Assembly (NCBI RefSeq): GCF_000499845.2
Contig: NC_023758.2
Span: 9,153,227 to 9,217,226, forward strand
Length of the DNA stretch: 64,000 bases
Direction of reading: 5' to 3'
DNA from: Phaseolus vulgaris
Taxonomy: Eukaryota > Streptophyta > Magnoliopsida > Fabales > Fabaceae
Shown here: piece after piece, positions 23,264 to 34,839 of the stretch
How the letters are laid out: each line of letters starts with the position of its first letter
How positions within the stretch are numbered: position 1 is the first letter of the stretch
Translations under genes and position numbers: made by a program
The notes under the pieces: generated by a model
Seen by the model: only the letters and a program-made list of their open reading frames with translations
The model's database searches: none
What the model was told of the DNA's origin: nothing

Positions 23264-25300
23264 TCAACTAAAATAAAACTTTAAATTTGTCGCGTTCCAA
23301 CTGCGTGGGATGGAGCCTCTTTCCAGAGTCTTTAGATTATACGAACCATTTCCCTTGGCTTTGATTACTCTGAAGGGCCCAGTCCACTTGGGAGATAACT
23401 TGTTCACCAACTCGTAAGGGTGAGCCTTCCTCATGACTAGGTCACCAACCTGGAATTGTCGCGGCTTTACCTTAGAGCTGTATTGATGCTCCACTCTTCT
23501 CTTCACAGCCTCAGCCTTTATTTTCGCCTCTTCTCTAGCTTCATCCAATAGGTCCAGATTCATCCTTCTCTCTTCGTTGAGTTCTTCTGTCACAAAGCTC
23601 AGAAAACGGGGTGAGCTCTCGTGAATCTCCACCGGGATCATGGCGTTTGACCCATAAACCAAACTGAACGGCGTCTCCATGGTGGAAGATTGAGGCGTGG
23701 TGTGGTAAGCCCACACGATCCTTGGCACTTCTTCGGCCCATGCCCCCTTAGCTTTATCTAACCTTCTCTTATGCCCTCTCAGCAAAACTCTATTTGCTGA
23801 TTCTACTTGCCCATTTGTCTAAGGGTGTTCGACTGATGCGAAAACTTGCTTGATCCCTACCTCTGCACATAACTTTCCCAACTGTTGGCTTGCGAACTGG
23901 GTGCCATTATCTGAAATGAGACGCCTTGGCACCCCAAAGCGACACAGAATGTTCTTCCAAACAAAGTGTTGTACCTTGTGCGCAGTGATCTGTGCCACTG
24001 GTTCTGCCTCTATCCACTTGGTGACGTACTCGATAGCGACGATCAGGTACTTCATCTGCCTTATCGCCAGTGGGAACGGGCCTAGGATATCAATCCCCCA
24101 AGTATGGAAAGGCCACGGGCTGTATATGGATCTTAGTTCTTCTGGCGGCGCCTTGTGCCAATCAGCGTGCATCTGACACTGCTTGCAACGCTGGGCGTAT
24201 CGAACACAGTCTTCTCTTACCGTCGGCCAGTAAAAACCTGCACGTACTACCTTGGATGCCAAGGATCTTCCTCCCACGTGGCTCCCACAAATACATTCGT
24301 GGAGTTCAGCCATTATCCTGGTGCACTCGTCGCCACTTACGCACGTCAAGATATGATGCGTAAACCCGTGTCTGAATAATATCCCATCCACTAAAGTGTA
24401 CCTTGCGGCGTTCCTCTTGACCTTCTTGCCTTTTTCTGGTTCCGCTGGGAGGATTCCATCCGCTATGTATCGCCTGTAAGGGGTCATCCATGTGTCGCCT
24501 TCCTCCAAAGCACATACATGTACACTTTTTTCTTCTTCTGGCGAGGTCGCATAGGTGCTGATGCGGGGTGCCCTCACCGTATCTTGAATCAAAGAGCGGT
24601 GGCTCCTTGGCCTTCCTCTTGCCGTGCTAATGTGAAGGACATCTACCCTGTTGTCTGCCACAAACTTTTGCGGCGTTTTGAGCGTCTCTTGGATGACAGT
24701 CCTCTGCCTTCCCCCCTTGCCTGAGCTGGCCAGCTTGGCAAGCAGGTCAGCTCTGGCATTTTGCTCCCTAGGGACATGCACCAGCTCAAACGCAGCGAAG
24801 GCTCCCTTCAACACCTCGACGTATCTCAAGTATGCGGCCATCTGTGGATCCTTTGCCTGATACTCCCCCGTTACTTGCCCTGTGACCAATTGTGATTCAC
24901 TCTTTGCCAAGAGGCTTTGAGCGCCCATTTCTTTAGCCAAAAGCATCCCAACAATCAACGCGTCGTACTCCGCTTGGTTATTACTTGCTTTAAAGGCGAA
25001 GCGTAAAGCTTGCTCGATCAACACTCCGTTAGGTCCCTCCAAGATTATTCCAGCGCCACTCCCCTGCTGGTTGGAGGACCCATCCACTGAGAGCATCCAC
25101 TTTGTCCCCAACTCTACCTCTTGAGGATCTCCTCCTGGTGATAACTCTGCCACGAAATCAGCATAGACTTGCCCCTTGATGAATCCCTTGGGTTCATACT
25201 GGATACCAAACTCTGACAGCTCCGCCGCCCAGCGAACCATCCTCCCCGCTACATCTGGCTTCTGAAGTACTTTCTAGATGGGGAGGTTCGTCATCACCAC
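23264..25300 (-). pseudogene. Element 1 second RNase H, integrase
   Basis: Reading frame 25240-23819 begins in the RNase H tail (MVRWAAELSEFGIQYEPKG). It continues through a second RNase H-like domain (MLSVDGSSNQQGSGAGI, NNQAEYDALIVGM, NARADLLAKLAS), then an integrase zinc finger (CICGSHVGGRSLASK...CKQC) and the catalytic core with the first Asp in TWGIDILGPFPLA and the second in LISDNGTQFA. A stop (CAG to TAG) sits just before NGQVESANR, which carries the catalytic Glu. The C-terminal part, 23785-23264, has the GPF-type motif KWTGPFRV. Another stop lies at 25275. Each stop is absent at the same site of element 3, so this copy is dead. Confidence 0.9.
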
Positions 25301-25799
25301 CACTGCGAAACTGTGGAAATAATGGCGGAGCCTTCTGGCTGAGAACACCACCGCTAATGCCGCCTTCTCTAGTGACTGGTACCTCAATTCTGGGCCTTGC
25401 AAGGCCTTGCTTACGAAGTAAATGGGCCTCTGCACTTGGTCTTGCTCCTAGAACAACACAAAGCTAATGGCCCACTCTGTTACCGCAATGTATAATCGGA
25501 GGAGGACGCCTACTTGTGGCTTGAAAAGCATAGGTGGCGTCGCCAAGTACTCTTTCAACTTGAGGAACGCTTCTTCACACTCATCTGTCCATGCAAAACG
25601 GCTGTTCCTCTTGAGGCATTGGAAGTAGGGGTGGCCCTTCTCCCCTCCAGCAGATACAAACCTTGACAAAGCTGCCATTCTCCCAGTCAATTGCTGAACT
25701 TCTTTAACTGATGTTGGGCTTCTCATGGCGATGATGGCTACACACTTATCGGGGTTCGCCTCTATCCCTCTCTTAGTGAGCATAAATCCCAAGAACTTT
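25301..25799 (-). pseudogene. Element 1 RT thumb and RNase H fragment, left of insertion
   Basis: The frame 25792-25448 encodes GFMLTKRGIEANPDKC, the RT connection (SPTSVKEVQQLTGRMAALS), and the start of the first RNase H. It stops at 25447 (CAG to TAG relative to element 3). It continues the RT part found at 30605-31650 once the 4.8 kb insertion and one copy of its target site are removed. Confidence 0.9.
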
Positions 25800-26831
25800 T
25801 GATGAGAATCAAATAAAGGAGGCTTTTATTAATGGAGGAAGAGGACATCCACCCTCACATTTGAAGCTCTTCCTTCTAGTCTTCTCAAAATTAAAAGAAG
25901 ACATAAAATAAAGATGAGGCCCAAGCCCAAAGCCCAAGCCCAAGCCCAAGAAGGCCAAAGCCCAAAGAGCCCAAGTCCATCCCATGAGGGGCAAGGCCAA
26001 GCTTTGAAATACTCTTGTATAGTTTTAGGAGGTGTGGTTATTAAATAAAGGAGTGTGAAAATGTAAAATAAAGTCACATTGTCCATGTGACTTAGGAGAG
26101 AGGTGTAGGTGTAGTTTTTAGGAGGTGTCATAGTAGAAAAAGGTCACACCTCCCATGTGACTTGTTTTTGGTGGGAATTTCAAATGAGTTTATTTCAAAT
26201 GAGTTTATAAATAAAGGTGCTTAGCTTGTACAATTGGGATTTGGAATTTGTAGAAAAGAAACTCTCCCAATTTGGTGATTGAGTGAGTGAGATTTGATTT
26301 CTCCTCTTCCTAGTCTCATCTTGAGAGCCTTGGTTCCCTCAAGTGGCGGCAATTCACACTTATCTTGGAACAATCACACTTCAAGTGGCGTGTTCATCAA
26401 TCAAGTTCTTCATCCACATAAGTTTCCTATCTTCTCCATTTAGTTCTTCCATTTCCATGTCCATATGAACTCTAAAACAAGTGTAGTTTCTTTTATTCGG
26501 TTCATCTTCCTTTTCTTGCACTTTTGTTCGGTTCTTTTCAATTTCTTACTGTTTTAATTCAGTTCAGTAGCTCCTTTTCATGTTTTGTTTGGTTCAATTG
26601 CTTTCTTTAGAGTTTCGATCGGTTCATTTACTTTCTTGTTCAATTTAATCGGTTCAATTGGCAAGAAATGGGTCTTCCATGTGAGTTTGGTGTTTGGTGA
26701 AAGTTTTGGTGAGTTCTTGAAACATAGAACATTGATCCATTTCTATTAAAAGTGCCTATTCATTCTCCAACTCAAGTTGATTCCATAAGAATGTCAAGAA
26801 TCATTCTAATTGTGCTAATGGAATCACATCA
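25800..26831 (+). repeat. Element 2 5' LTR
   Basis: Begins TGATGAGAATC and ends AATCACATCA. Its first ~390 bp are nearly identical to the 3' LTR, and the remainder differs heavily. It contains TTTATAAATAAAGG near 26200-26215 as a possible TATA or polyadenylation region. Confidence 0.93.
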
Positions 26832-26832
26832 T

Positions 26833-26850
26833 GTGGTATCATGAGTTTAG
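26833..26850 (+). promoter_or_regulatory. Primer binding site of element 2
   Basis: TGTGGTATCATGAG directly follows the LTR and resembles the initiator-Met tRNA complement (TGGTATCAGAGC) used by many plant LTR elements. Confidence 0.75.
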
Positions 26851-28062
26851 GTGTGTTCTTGTTTAATTGTTGAGTTGTGTAGCACTTTATTTCAAGAGCT
26901 CTTTTAATTTCTTGCAATTTAAGTTTCTGTTTTAGGCTTATTTTGAGTTTACTTGCTGTTTTTAATTCTTTTGCCTATCATATGTTTGAGTATTTTCCTT
27001 TTTGAATCATGTCAAGTTTTGTCTTAGTCTTGTTTTTCCATATTTGTCATCACTTCTAGTAGTACTTTTATTGCTTTTGATTGTTTCTTGCTTTAGTGTC
27101 ATATAATTTTCTGAATTGATATTGATCCTTTGTGCATTTTCTGTTTTAGTTTGAGTTCATGCTTGTATTCTAGACCTATACAAGTTCCTATACATCATTT
27201 TCCATTATGTCTTTGCTAGTTCATAATTCTGTTTTTCATTCCTATTAGGATTCCTCTGTTTCTGAAAACGTGCTTGCTGTTTTTCCTTATTGCAATTGAT
27301 TTACTCACTAGAAAATTCTGAAATTCTGGATTTATGATATTCAAAGTGTTATAAAAGCATAGAAAAAAGAAGTACTCAAAAATTCAAAGTACACAAAAAA
27401 TGATAAATAAAATACAAAAAGTGTACAATTCTGCCGAAAAAAATACGGTAATCTGGCAGCGATTTTGAAAAATTTATCTCAATTAATTGGATTACTGTTT
27501 TTAAGTGATTCCAGTGCCATTATTGAGTTAACATCTTGAAGTTTTTGTGGTTTAAATTTCATAATCCAGTTCGCTCTATATCATTCCAGTTAAATCAGTG
27601 AACATCAAGCACAGTTTGCATAAAAAATATTTTCCAGTAGCTAGTTTTTGTTTTCTTCATCTACTCTAGTGCTTTTCTTTAAGTATTCTTTTGTGTGCCT
27701 ACTTTCTCATTGAGTTCCTTATTTTCTTGCTTGTCTTTTGTTCCTTAATCTTTGAGTTTGTCAAACATCTAGTATTCCTTTTGTTCTAGCCTTTCATTGC
27801 TTATATTTTTCTTGTTTGTCTTTATTGCTTCATTGGTTTTGTTGTGGTTGGCTTTGAGATTGGTGTGCTTGCTTTGACATCTTTCATTTGAGGATTCCAA
27901 GACCTCAAGATCAGATTGGTGCAAGAACATTATTTCTTTGAGAGTGACCTCTTTTTCTGGCCAAATTTACTTCGGCAATTTGGGTGCCAAATTCATTTTT
28001 TTTGCTAACTTTGTTTCTTGACTTGTTTGCTGTTTTTGTGTGTTTGCTGTTTTCATTTGCAA
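26851..28062 (+). other. Long untranslated leader of element 2
   Basis: About 1.2 kb of T-rich sequence lies between primer site and gag ATG. No ORF is supported. A diverged copy of about 27125-28065 exists at 47970-48890 next to the CACTA element. Confidence 0.75.
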
Positions 28063-29535
28063 ATGGCTGGCTATTCAAGTAGTGCATCTTACAAACAACA
28101 TTCTCCTTCCAAAGTTTCGGTCCTTGGAGAATTGCATGAAGCTCAACGCACCATTAGGCATTTGGAAGAGAAATTGCAAAAGATGGAGGTGCAACAAGCT
28201 AGGCCATCTCACTCTATCCATGATGGGCATCATTCACATAGACCTTCTTCAAGAGGTTCTTCAAATGATTTAGGCCGTGAAGAGGAACATAGAAGAAGGA
28301 GGCATCACCATCATTCTCATGAGGAGAGTTATAACCGTGACCAAAGATATCACCAAGTGTTCAACATTGCTTGTGCAAAAGTTCCTAGTTTTAATGTTGA
28401 TAGTGATCCTAATGTGTATTTAGATTGGGAGACTAAGGTTGAACATTATTTTCATGTGTATAAGGTCCAAGATGACGATAAACTTAGGATAGTTTCTTCA
28501 TCCTTTTTGGGTTATGCCAAAGAATGGTGGCATAAAATTGTAATGGACATTATATATCGCAAGAAACCTCCCGTGGTTTCTTGGATGTCTTTGAAAGAGT
28601 GTATGCGCGCGAGGTTTGTTCCTCCTTCTAGGAAGGAACACTTGTTGAAGTTCCAAAGGCTTCCTCAAGGACATAGGATGGTAGATGAATACTTTAAAGA
28701 TTTTGAAACAACTTTGACTAAAATGAATATGCATGCTAATGAAGAGTCAAAGATTAAATGGTTTGTACGTGGTTTGAGAAGAGAAATTAGAGACTTTGTA
28801 GAATTAAATGAGTATTCTTCTTTAAAGAAAGTTTCACAAAGCCATCAAGGTAGAATTATCTCTTTTGAAAAAAACTTTCAAAAATACTCATGATGATGAT
28901 TTCTACAACTCTTCTAGGAAGGATGCAAACAAAATTTCTACTCAAATTTCTCCTTCCAATTTTTCCAAACAAACCATGTTTCCAAAAAAAGTTTCTACTA
29001 TAAATCCTTCTACTCCTAAGTCACCTACCAAAACTTCAAATATAAAATGTTTTAAATGTTTAGGTTTTGGGCACATAGCTCTTCATTGTCCACAAAAGCA
29101 AATCTTAAAAATAAACAAGGTAAAACAAGACCTAACTCACCCACCTACCACAAGTAAAAATGAAAAAGACAAAGAAGGCCAAGTTGACATGGATCTTATC
29201 CTTCCACATCCAAGGTGTTTTCCTTCCTTATCTTTTTCATTACCAAAGGTTCTTACTTCACCACCATCTTGGTTAAAAAATGTTAGGGATGATTTGTTCA
29301 TACCTCCTAATGGTTGTCACCATTTAAGAGGCCTTTTTCCAAAAGATATCATCATTCCCAAACAAAATTTTCCAACTTGGTTGATTTCTAAAACCTCCTT
29401 TTCTGAAATCCCATTGTTTCCAAATGCTAAGTCATGTTTTCCTTTTTCTTCCAATTTTAATTGTAAGAATAAACTGACTTTGTTATATGCAGGGATTCAG
29501 AATTCGTGGACGAATTCTCTCCAACTCGAGGAGTA
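28063..29535 (+). pseudogene. Element 2 gag with zinc knuckle, frameshifted
   Basis: It starts at MAGYSSSASYKQHSPSK, with a short coiled coil, a His/Arg-rich patch and a Retrotrans_gag-like domain (VYLDWETKVEHYFHVYKV, AKEWWHKIV, MKEC-like SWMSLKECMRARFVP). The frame stops at 28893, while the next frame (from about 28865) carries the zinc knuckle CFKCLGFGHIALHC (CX2CX4HX4C). The break is at a run of seven A's (about 28867), consistent with a one-base gain. The second frame runs to the edge of the 3' LTR without any protease or pol motif. Gag would package RNA; whether this copy was active is unknown. Confidence 0.85.
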
Positions 29536-30604
29536 TGATGAGAATCAAATAAAGGAGGCTTTTATTAATGGAGGAAGAGGACATCCACCCTCACATTTGA
29601 AGTTCTTCCTTCTAGTCTTCTCAAAATTAAAAGAAGACATAAAATAAAGATGAGGCCCAAGCCCAAAGCCCAAGCCCAAGCCCAAGAAGGCCAAAGCCCA
29701 AAGAGCCCAAGTCCATCCCATGAGGGGCAAGGCCAAGCTTTGAAATACTCTTGTATAGTTTTAGGAGGTGTGGTTATTAAATAAAGGAGTGTGAAAATGT
29801 AAAATAAAGTCACATTGTCCATGTGACTTAGGAGAGTGGTGTAGGTGTAGTTTTTAGGAGGTGTCATAGTAGAAAAAGGTCACACCTCCCATGTGACTTG
29901 TTTTTGGTGGGAATTTCAATTGAGTTTATTTGAATTTTCCCACCTATTTTTCCGCACCTCTAGGCTATAAATAAAGGTGCTTAGCTTGTACAATTGAGAT
30001 TTGAATTTTAGAGGAAAGAAACTATACTCAAATTTTGAGTGATCATTGGAGAGCTTTTGAGCCTTCTTCTCTAGTCTCATCTTGAAGGATCCATGGTGTC
30101 CTCAAGTGGTGGCAACAACTCATCTAGGAGCAACCATCCTTCTAGTGGCGTGATCATCCAACCATACATCCATCTTCATGAGCACTCTCTTCTCCTTCCT
30201 TTCTTCTCTTTTGTTGTTCTTGTTTTGAGTAGGTGTTCTTGAGATTTTTGGTTCGGTTTTAAGATTTCCAGCAGCTGTTCTTATTCTAATTTGTGTTTGG
30301 TTCGGTACATTTCTGTTTCCAGCTTTCCTTTTCAGTTTTCTTGTCTTTAATTTCATTTTGTTCGGTTCAAAGTTGTTTTCATTCAATTCTATTTGGTGCC
30401 TATGGTTTTTACCTCTTTTTGTTGGTTCAATTTGACAATAATTGGAACTTCTATATGAGTTTGTGTTTTGGCACTAGTTTTGGTGAGTTCTTGTTCATAG
30501 AACCTTGATCCATTTCTATGATAAAGTGCCTAGCTCTTAACCAACTCAAGATGATTCCTAAGAATGTCAAGAATCATTCTAATTATGCTAGTGGAATCAC
30601 ATCA
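29536..30604 (+). repeat. Element 2 3' LTR
   Basis: Begins TGATGAG and ends CATCA next to target duplicate ACTTT. It is very close to the 5' LTR up to about 29925, then clearly diverged, with a 30 bp extra piece (CACCTATTTTTCCGCACC) before TATAAATAAAGG. Confidence 0.93.
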
Positions 30605-31651
30605 ACTTTCCTACCTCCACGCCAAAAACGCACTTTTCGGGGTTTAATTTGAGGTGATACTTTGATATGGTAACAAACAGCTCTTCCAGATCCGCTGCGT
30701 GCTGCCCTATCTCGTGTGAAGTCACCACCATGTCATCTACGTAGGCTTGTACGTTCCTTCCCAGCATGGGTGCAAGGACCTTGTCCATTAGCCTTTCATA
30801 TGTGGCGCTGCATTCTTCAACCCAAATGGCATCACCTTGTAACAGTAGTTGCATGTCTCCGTCATGAACGCCGTTTTACTCTCGTCCCTTGGATGCATCT
30901 TGATCTAATTGTAACCTGAGAATGCATCCAAGAAACTCAACATCTTGCAGCCCGATGCGCTATCCACCAACGCGTCGATGTTGGGCAGTAGGTATGAATC
31001 TTTGGGGCACGCCTTGTTCAGATCTGTGAAGTCAACGCACATCCTCTATTTCCCATTCGCCTTCTTCACTAGAACCACGTTGGCCAGCCACTCAAGGTAT
31101 TGTATCTCCCTGATGTGTCCGACACTTAGCAGCTTCTGGGTCTCTTCCTTTACGACGAGGCATCGTTCTTCGTTGAAGTTCCTCCTTCTCTGTCGCACAG
31201 GGGGAACCTTGGCGTCCATGGTAAGATGGTGGCACAAAAAATCTGGGTCGATGCCTGGCATGTCTGCCGCAGTCCACGCGAATGCATCTAGTTGGCGCGA
31301 GATCACTGCGTCTACTTCTTCTTGTTCTCCCTGGCTCAACAAACGTCCCAATTTGAATACCGTACCCCCTATCTGCCTTTCCACCACGTTGTCTGCTGGT
31401 TGGGGTTGCTCGCTCTGCACGTTCTCGGCACGAGACTCATTCATGTGATCCTCTTCTATAGGCGTCGCCCTATCAGATGCATCGGGCATCGCCTCTTCTG
31501 ACTCTTCTTCCATGGGCGAGGCCTCTCCGTATACTTCCTCCATTGGCGAGACGTCATCGTATTTTCCTTCTGTGCATGCATCTTCTATAGGCGTCGCCCC
31601 TGCAGGTGTGGCCTTGACAGCCGTAGACTCCGCGGGTGTCGCCCCTTCCAA
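30605..31651 (-). pseudogene. Element 1 linker and reverse transcriptase N-terminal part
   Basis: Read from 31651: an acidic linker with repeated SPMEE and ATPIE(D/E) phrases, then RT start (FAWTAADMPGIDPDFLCHH, VRQRRRNFNEER) and WLANVVLVKKANGK, where a TGG to TAG stop follows at about 31049. Further on are a CAG to TAG stop (about 30906), a frameshift near 30800-30850, and the catalytic YVDDMVV (about 30740). The frame meets element 2 at KCVFGVEVGK. The protein cannot be made. Confidence 0.88.
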
Positions 31652-31666
31652 TGTTTCTAACTCGAT

Positions 31667-32205
31667 TCACGAATCTGGAACGGGCAGTCGTTCAATCACC
31701 ATTACCACACCTCTCTTTGTCTTCAGGCTATTTTCATAGCACTTTCGGGCCTCTTCCTGATCTGACTTGATTACGATTACTTTGCCAGTAAGATCTGGTA
31801 GCTTTATCTTCATGTGGCGCGTGGAGGATACTACCCTTAATTTGTTCAAGGCAGGTCTGGCTAACAAGATGTTGTAGGCTGAGTTGGCGTTAACCACCAA
31901 GTATCGAATGCTCTCGGTACGGGACGTCGCTCCATTAGTGAACGTCGTCCTCAGCTCCAGATAGCCACGTACCTCCACCGGGTTATCTGCAAACCCATAC
32001 AAGCATCCAGTATAGGGCCTCAGCAGGTCAGGGGATAACTGTAGCTTGTTGAAGGTTGACCAAAACATGACGTCTGCAGAACTGCCCAGGTCGACGAGAA
32101 CCCTGTGTACTTTTCTTCCCACTGTGACTACTGAGATGACCACGGGGTCATTATTGTGTGGGCGACATCCCGCAGGTCAGCCCTTGTGAAAACGAAGTCC
32201 GACTC
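31667..32205 (-). pseudogene. Element 1 aspartic protease domain
   Basis: Encodes VISVVTVGRKVHRVLVDLG followed by SSADVMFW, the retropepsin active-site region. The family has D-x-G-S rather than D-S/T-G, and here x is Leu while element 3 has Gln. The flap and core continue with YNILLARPALNKL. The frame ends at 31667 by a CGA to TGA change relative to element 3, and a TGG to TAG change separates it from gag at 32206. Confidence 0.85.
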
Positions 32206-33548
32206 CTACGGGTCATCCGGAAACTCCTCGGCAACTGAACTCACTGACCTCACATATTTCTTACGCTGAGAGGCAGTGGGTCTTCCTCCGGAAAAGCCTC
32301 CAGAAATGTTGTGTATTTCTCCGTGAGTCGGTATTTCGTGTGCTTGACCCTCCTTTGGTATCGCCATGGTTGTGGTTGTAGTAGACCCAACGAGATAATC
32401 TTTTAGGAAACCATTCTTCACAAGCTCATCCAACTGATAGCCCAGTGCTAAGCAGTTGTTAATATGATGCCCGAATGCCTCGTGAAATTCGCACCATGAT
32501 TCTTTGTAGGGTCCCAGCACCTTGTCAGACTTCACTGGTGGCCTCAACCTGTTAGCTATGTTGGGCACAACGATGAGGTCTTTAAGCTCAACCACGAAAT
32601 TGTGCCTCAGGGGTCTATTTCCCTCTCTCCTTCCTTCTGCTCGACCCCTAGGCTGGGTCCTCCTTGCCTCGTAGGTGCACTTCCTGTCTTGGTTCTTTCT
32701 CTCTGTGGCGGCTTCGTGGACCCTAGAGAGTTGTGTGCGCATATGCACTCTCGGGCGTGCGGGTGTGACAGTTGTGCGTTTCTCGTACACCTCCCCCTCT
32801 GAGGCAAAGTGCTCTACTGCACGACGCCTTATTTCAGCAAAAGTCTTGGGGCAGTTGCGAATGAGTGATTCGCAGAAAGGCCCAGGACACACCCCCTTTC
32901 TGAATGCGTACACGATCATGGGCTCCTCCTTGGTGCCAACCTTCACCACATGGGCCCCAAAGCGGCTTATGTACTCCTTCAAAGTCTCACCTTGATATTG
33001 CTTCACGTCGAACAAGTCGTATGAAACTAGGGGTGGAGCCCTGTTGGCTAGATACTGCTCTCTGAATAACTGTGACAGCTGTGTGAAGGACGTGGTATGA
33101 CCCTCTAAGAGGCTGACGAACCAGTCCATGGCCATCCCAGTCAAGGTGCTCATGAAGAGCTTGCACCTTACGGCATCAGAGCCGCCTACCATCATCATCT
33201 GCGTGTGGAACGCGGTGAGGTGCGCCTCAGGGTCCTCTATCCCTGTGAAGGTTACTTTGGGCCCCGTGAAGGTGTTGGGGATCGCTGTCTCTAGGATCGC
33301 CTGTGAGAATGGCGTTGAGAATTCTCTTGGTGGGGTGGCAGTCTCAGGCTCGTCTATGTCGCGCCACCTGTGGCGTAGTTCCTCGTTGGTGCGGTGGAGC
33401 TCATCGTTTCTCGCCTGAGATGCTGTGAGATTCGCCTGCATGCGTTCTTGCTCTGCTTTCGATGCTGCCATTGCTTCTTGCAATCCTGCATCATACCCAT
33501 GAGTTGTTGCATGGTTATCTCTTCACTCCTAGGGTGTGCAGGTCTCAT
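32206..33548 (-). pseudogene. Element 1 gag
   Basis: It starts at MRPAHPRSEEITMQQLMG (33548). A one-base loss near 33485 shifts into the main frame (33483-32206), compared with the uninterrupted start in element 3. A Retrotrans_gag domain follows (AFHTQMMMVGGSDAVRC, MAMDWFVSL, FREQYLANRA, LKEYISRFG). Further along is a basic region and a CCHC-like finger, WCEFHEAFGHHINNC. The frame ends at EEFPDDP by a TGG to TAG change. Gag would form the particle and bind RNA. Confidence 0.9.
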
Positions 33549-33662
33549 TTTTGTGGTTTCTGGAAACCTTCATGACTATCGTGCGATTTGAGAACTGGGA
33601 ATGGGTTGGAAACTGCAACTGGAATTGAAAAACTGTGTGATGGTACAAATGTTTTATATCGA

Positions 33663-33680
33663 GCCCCACGGTGGGCGCCA
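33663..33680 (-). promoter_or_regulatory. Primer binding site of element 1
   Basis: On the minus strand, TGGCGCCCACCGTGGGGC starts two bases inside the 5' LTR. A tRNA ending ...GGGCGCCA would pair. The tRNA identity was not assigned. The same site occurs in element 3. Confidence 0.75.
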
Positions 33681-34046
33681 AATGTTCCGGCCGGTTGACC
33701 AGGGTCGTCTTTATGCTTGGCTTGTCTTCACGAGCTAGGGCACCTTCGTTCTGCTCCGTCTGTGAGTACCTGAAAAGAAGTGAACAAAGGGGCGCCCTCA
33801 CGGCTGTTTGCACTCCGACGATCAAGTCAGCTAGCGAGAAACATAAAAAGGGACACACCTCCGTATCGGAACATCGTGACTGGATGCTCTGAAGGTGGTA
33901 GAAAATATAGAGTAACTAATACTGTGTTGCCCTAATTGTCTGTGCATACAGTGGGTGCGTCGTGAAACAACTAGGGTTTCGTGACTCTGTGTAAACTGTG
34001 AGAATTAGGTCAAAACTCTGATCCATTTCAAATGTCCCAAGGCCCC

Positions 34047-34055
34047 TTTTTTATA
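34047..34055 (-). promoter_or_regulatory. TATA box in the 5' LTR of element 1
   Basis: Minus-strand GGTGTATAAAAAAGGGG is a strong TATA motif within the LTR, oriented toward gag-pol. Element 3 keeps it at about 61226-61233. Confidence 0.65.
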
Positions 34056-34631
34056 CACCTCCTGCATTTAAAGCGCGTTAAAGCGCATTGAAAGCGTATA
34101 AAAATGTGCCTTGAAACATTTGATACGTAAACCAAATTAACGCGTACCTTAGCAAACTTTCACTAAAACATTGATGAACACGTGCTTATTGCCATGTGTT
34201 CTTCTGATTGGATCGTTATTCTACGCAGAGGGCCTCATAGCGCCGTAACCCCACTTAGGGTTATTCCATTGTGTGAGTCCTCTTTCCTCGAAGTGCATCT
34301 GGCGCAATGGGGCAACTTTCTGGGTGCCAACTCATGCGCCCCAGCCTCTAGTCACTCGCCCTGGGAGTGTATCTACCTTTCTTACGTACCATGCACGTGG
34401 TTCTCCCTGGGCGTGGCCCTCTCATGGGTCGTATCTGTCCCAGGGTCTCCCAACGGTGGCGCGGGTACTTCATGAGTCAGGTTACCCCCTACTGGTACTA
34501 GAAGGATGGTCTTGAAGCCACCATTCTCTTCTCTTTATTACTGTTCTAAGGTACTAAGGCCTCTCGCGGTGTCGCCCCCTCCACGGTCTTTCTTACCCAT
34601 GGGTATCGGGGGGTAACACCGTCGGTGCCTT

Positions 34632-34728
34632 AACTTGGTGACGCCTCATCATGGCGTCGCCTACGCTTGGCGACACCTCATCCTGGCGACGCCTACACCT
34701 GGCGACGCCTCATCTTGGCGACGTCTTA
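34632..34728. repeat. GGCGACGCC minisatellite in right LTR of element 1
   Basis: About six 16 bp units (CTGGCGACGCCTACAC, TTGGCGACGTCTTATG and variants) at the position equivalent to that of the left LTR. Confidence 0.85.
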
Positions 34729-34839
34729 TGCGGTCAACCTGTTGACTTTCTTCCCTTTGGCCCCCTTGAAGGGTCCCACCATATATTGACTTTGATTTTA
34801 ACTTTGATTTTGGTCCACGCCCGGGGATGGGACGGTACA

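Larger units (their letters stand above)
25800..30604 (+). mobile_element. Element 2: gag-only non-autonomous LTR element
   Basis: A complete LTR element of 4805 bp inserted in the RT of element 1 in the opposite orientation. LTRs (25800-26831, 29536-30604) begin TGATGAG and end CATCA. The 5 bp target duplication is ACTTT (25795-25799 and 30605-30609). A primer site TGGTATCATGAG follows the 5' LTR. The internal region has one gag-like reading region only. No protease, RT, RNase H or integrase is present, so mobility must depend on another element. The gag type suggests the Ty3/gypsy superfamily. Confidence 0.93.
17701..34839 (-). mobile_element. Element 1: Ty3/gypsy LTR retrotransposon, Tat-like
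   Basis: The element is read right to left: 5' LTR 34839-33683, primer site, gag, protease, linker, RT, RNase H, second RNase H-like domain, integrase, an antisense gene, polypurine tract, 3' LTR 18831-17701. LTRs end in TGTTCC (33683, plus sense) and GGTACA. It sits inside the satellite, which resumes at 34840. The left LTR has lost its first dozen bases and no target duplication is found. RT is interrupted by a younger insertion (25800-30604). Without that insertion it is about 12.3 kb. The second RNase H and the extra antisense ORF are known traits of the Tat lineage. It is non-functional because of many stop codons. Confidence 0.93.
33683..34839 (-). repeat. Element 1 5' LTR (right copy)
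   Basis: In plus sense it begins TGTTCCGGCC and ends GGGACGGTACA, directly followed by satellite (TAACTGTTTTCAATC). It contains the minisatellite at about 34632-34728 and the TATA motif at about 34050. It aligns along its length with the left copy. Confidence 0.93.

Noticed and set aside
25809..26131. 100-residue minus-strand frames in the element 2 LTRs (also 29545-29867)
   Set aside because: Duplicated only because the LTR is duplicated; the translation is Trp/Gly/Leu low complexity from the GCCCAAGCCC repeat.
32602..32807. Overlapping frames antisense to gag of element 1 (and 59813-60013 in element 3)
   Set aside because: Shadow frames of the basic region of gag; no independent conservation beyond what gag itself imposes.
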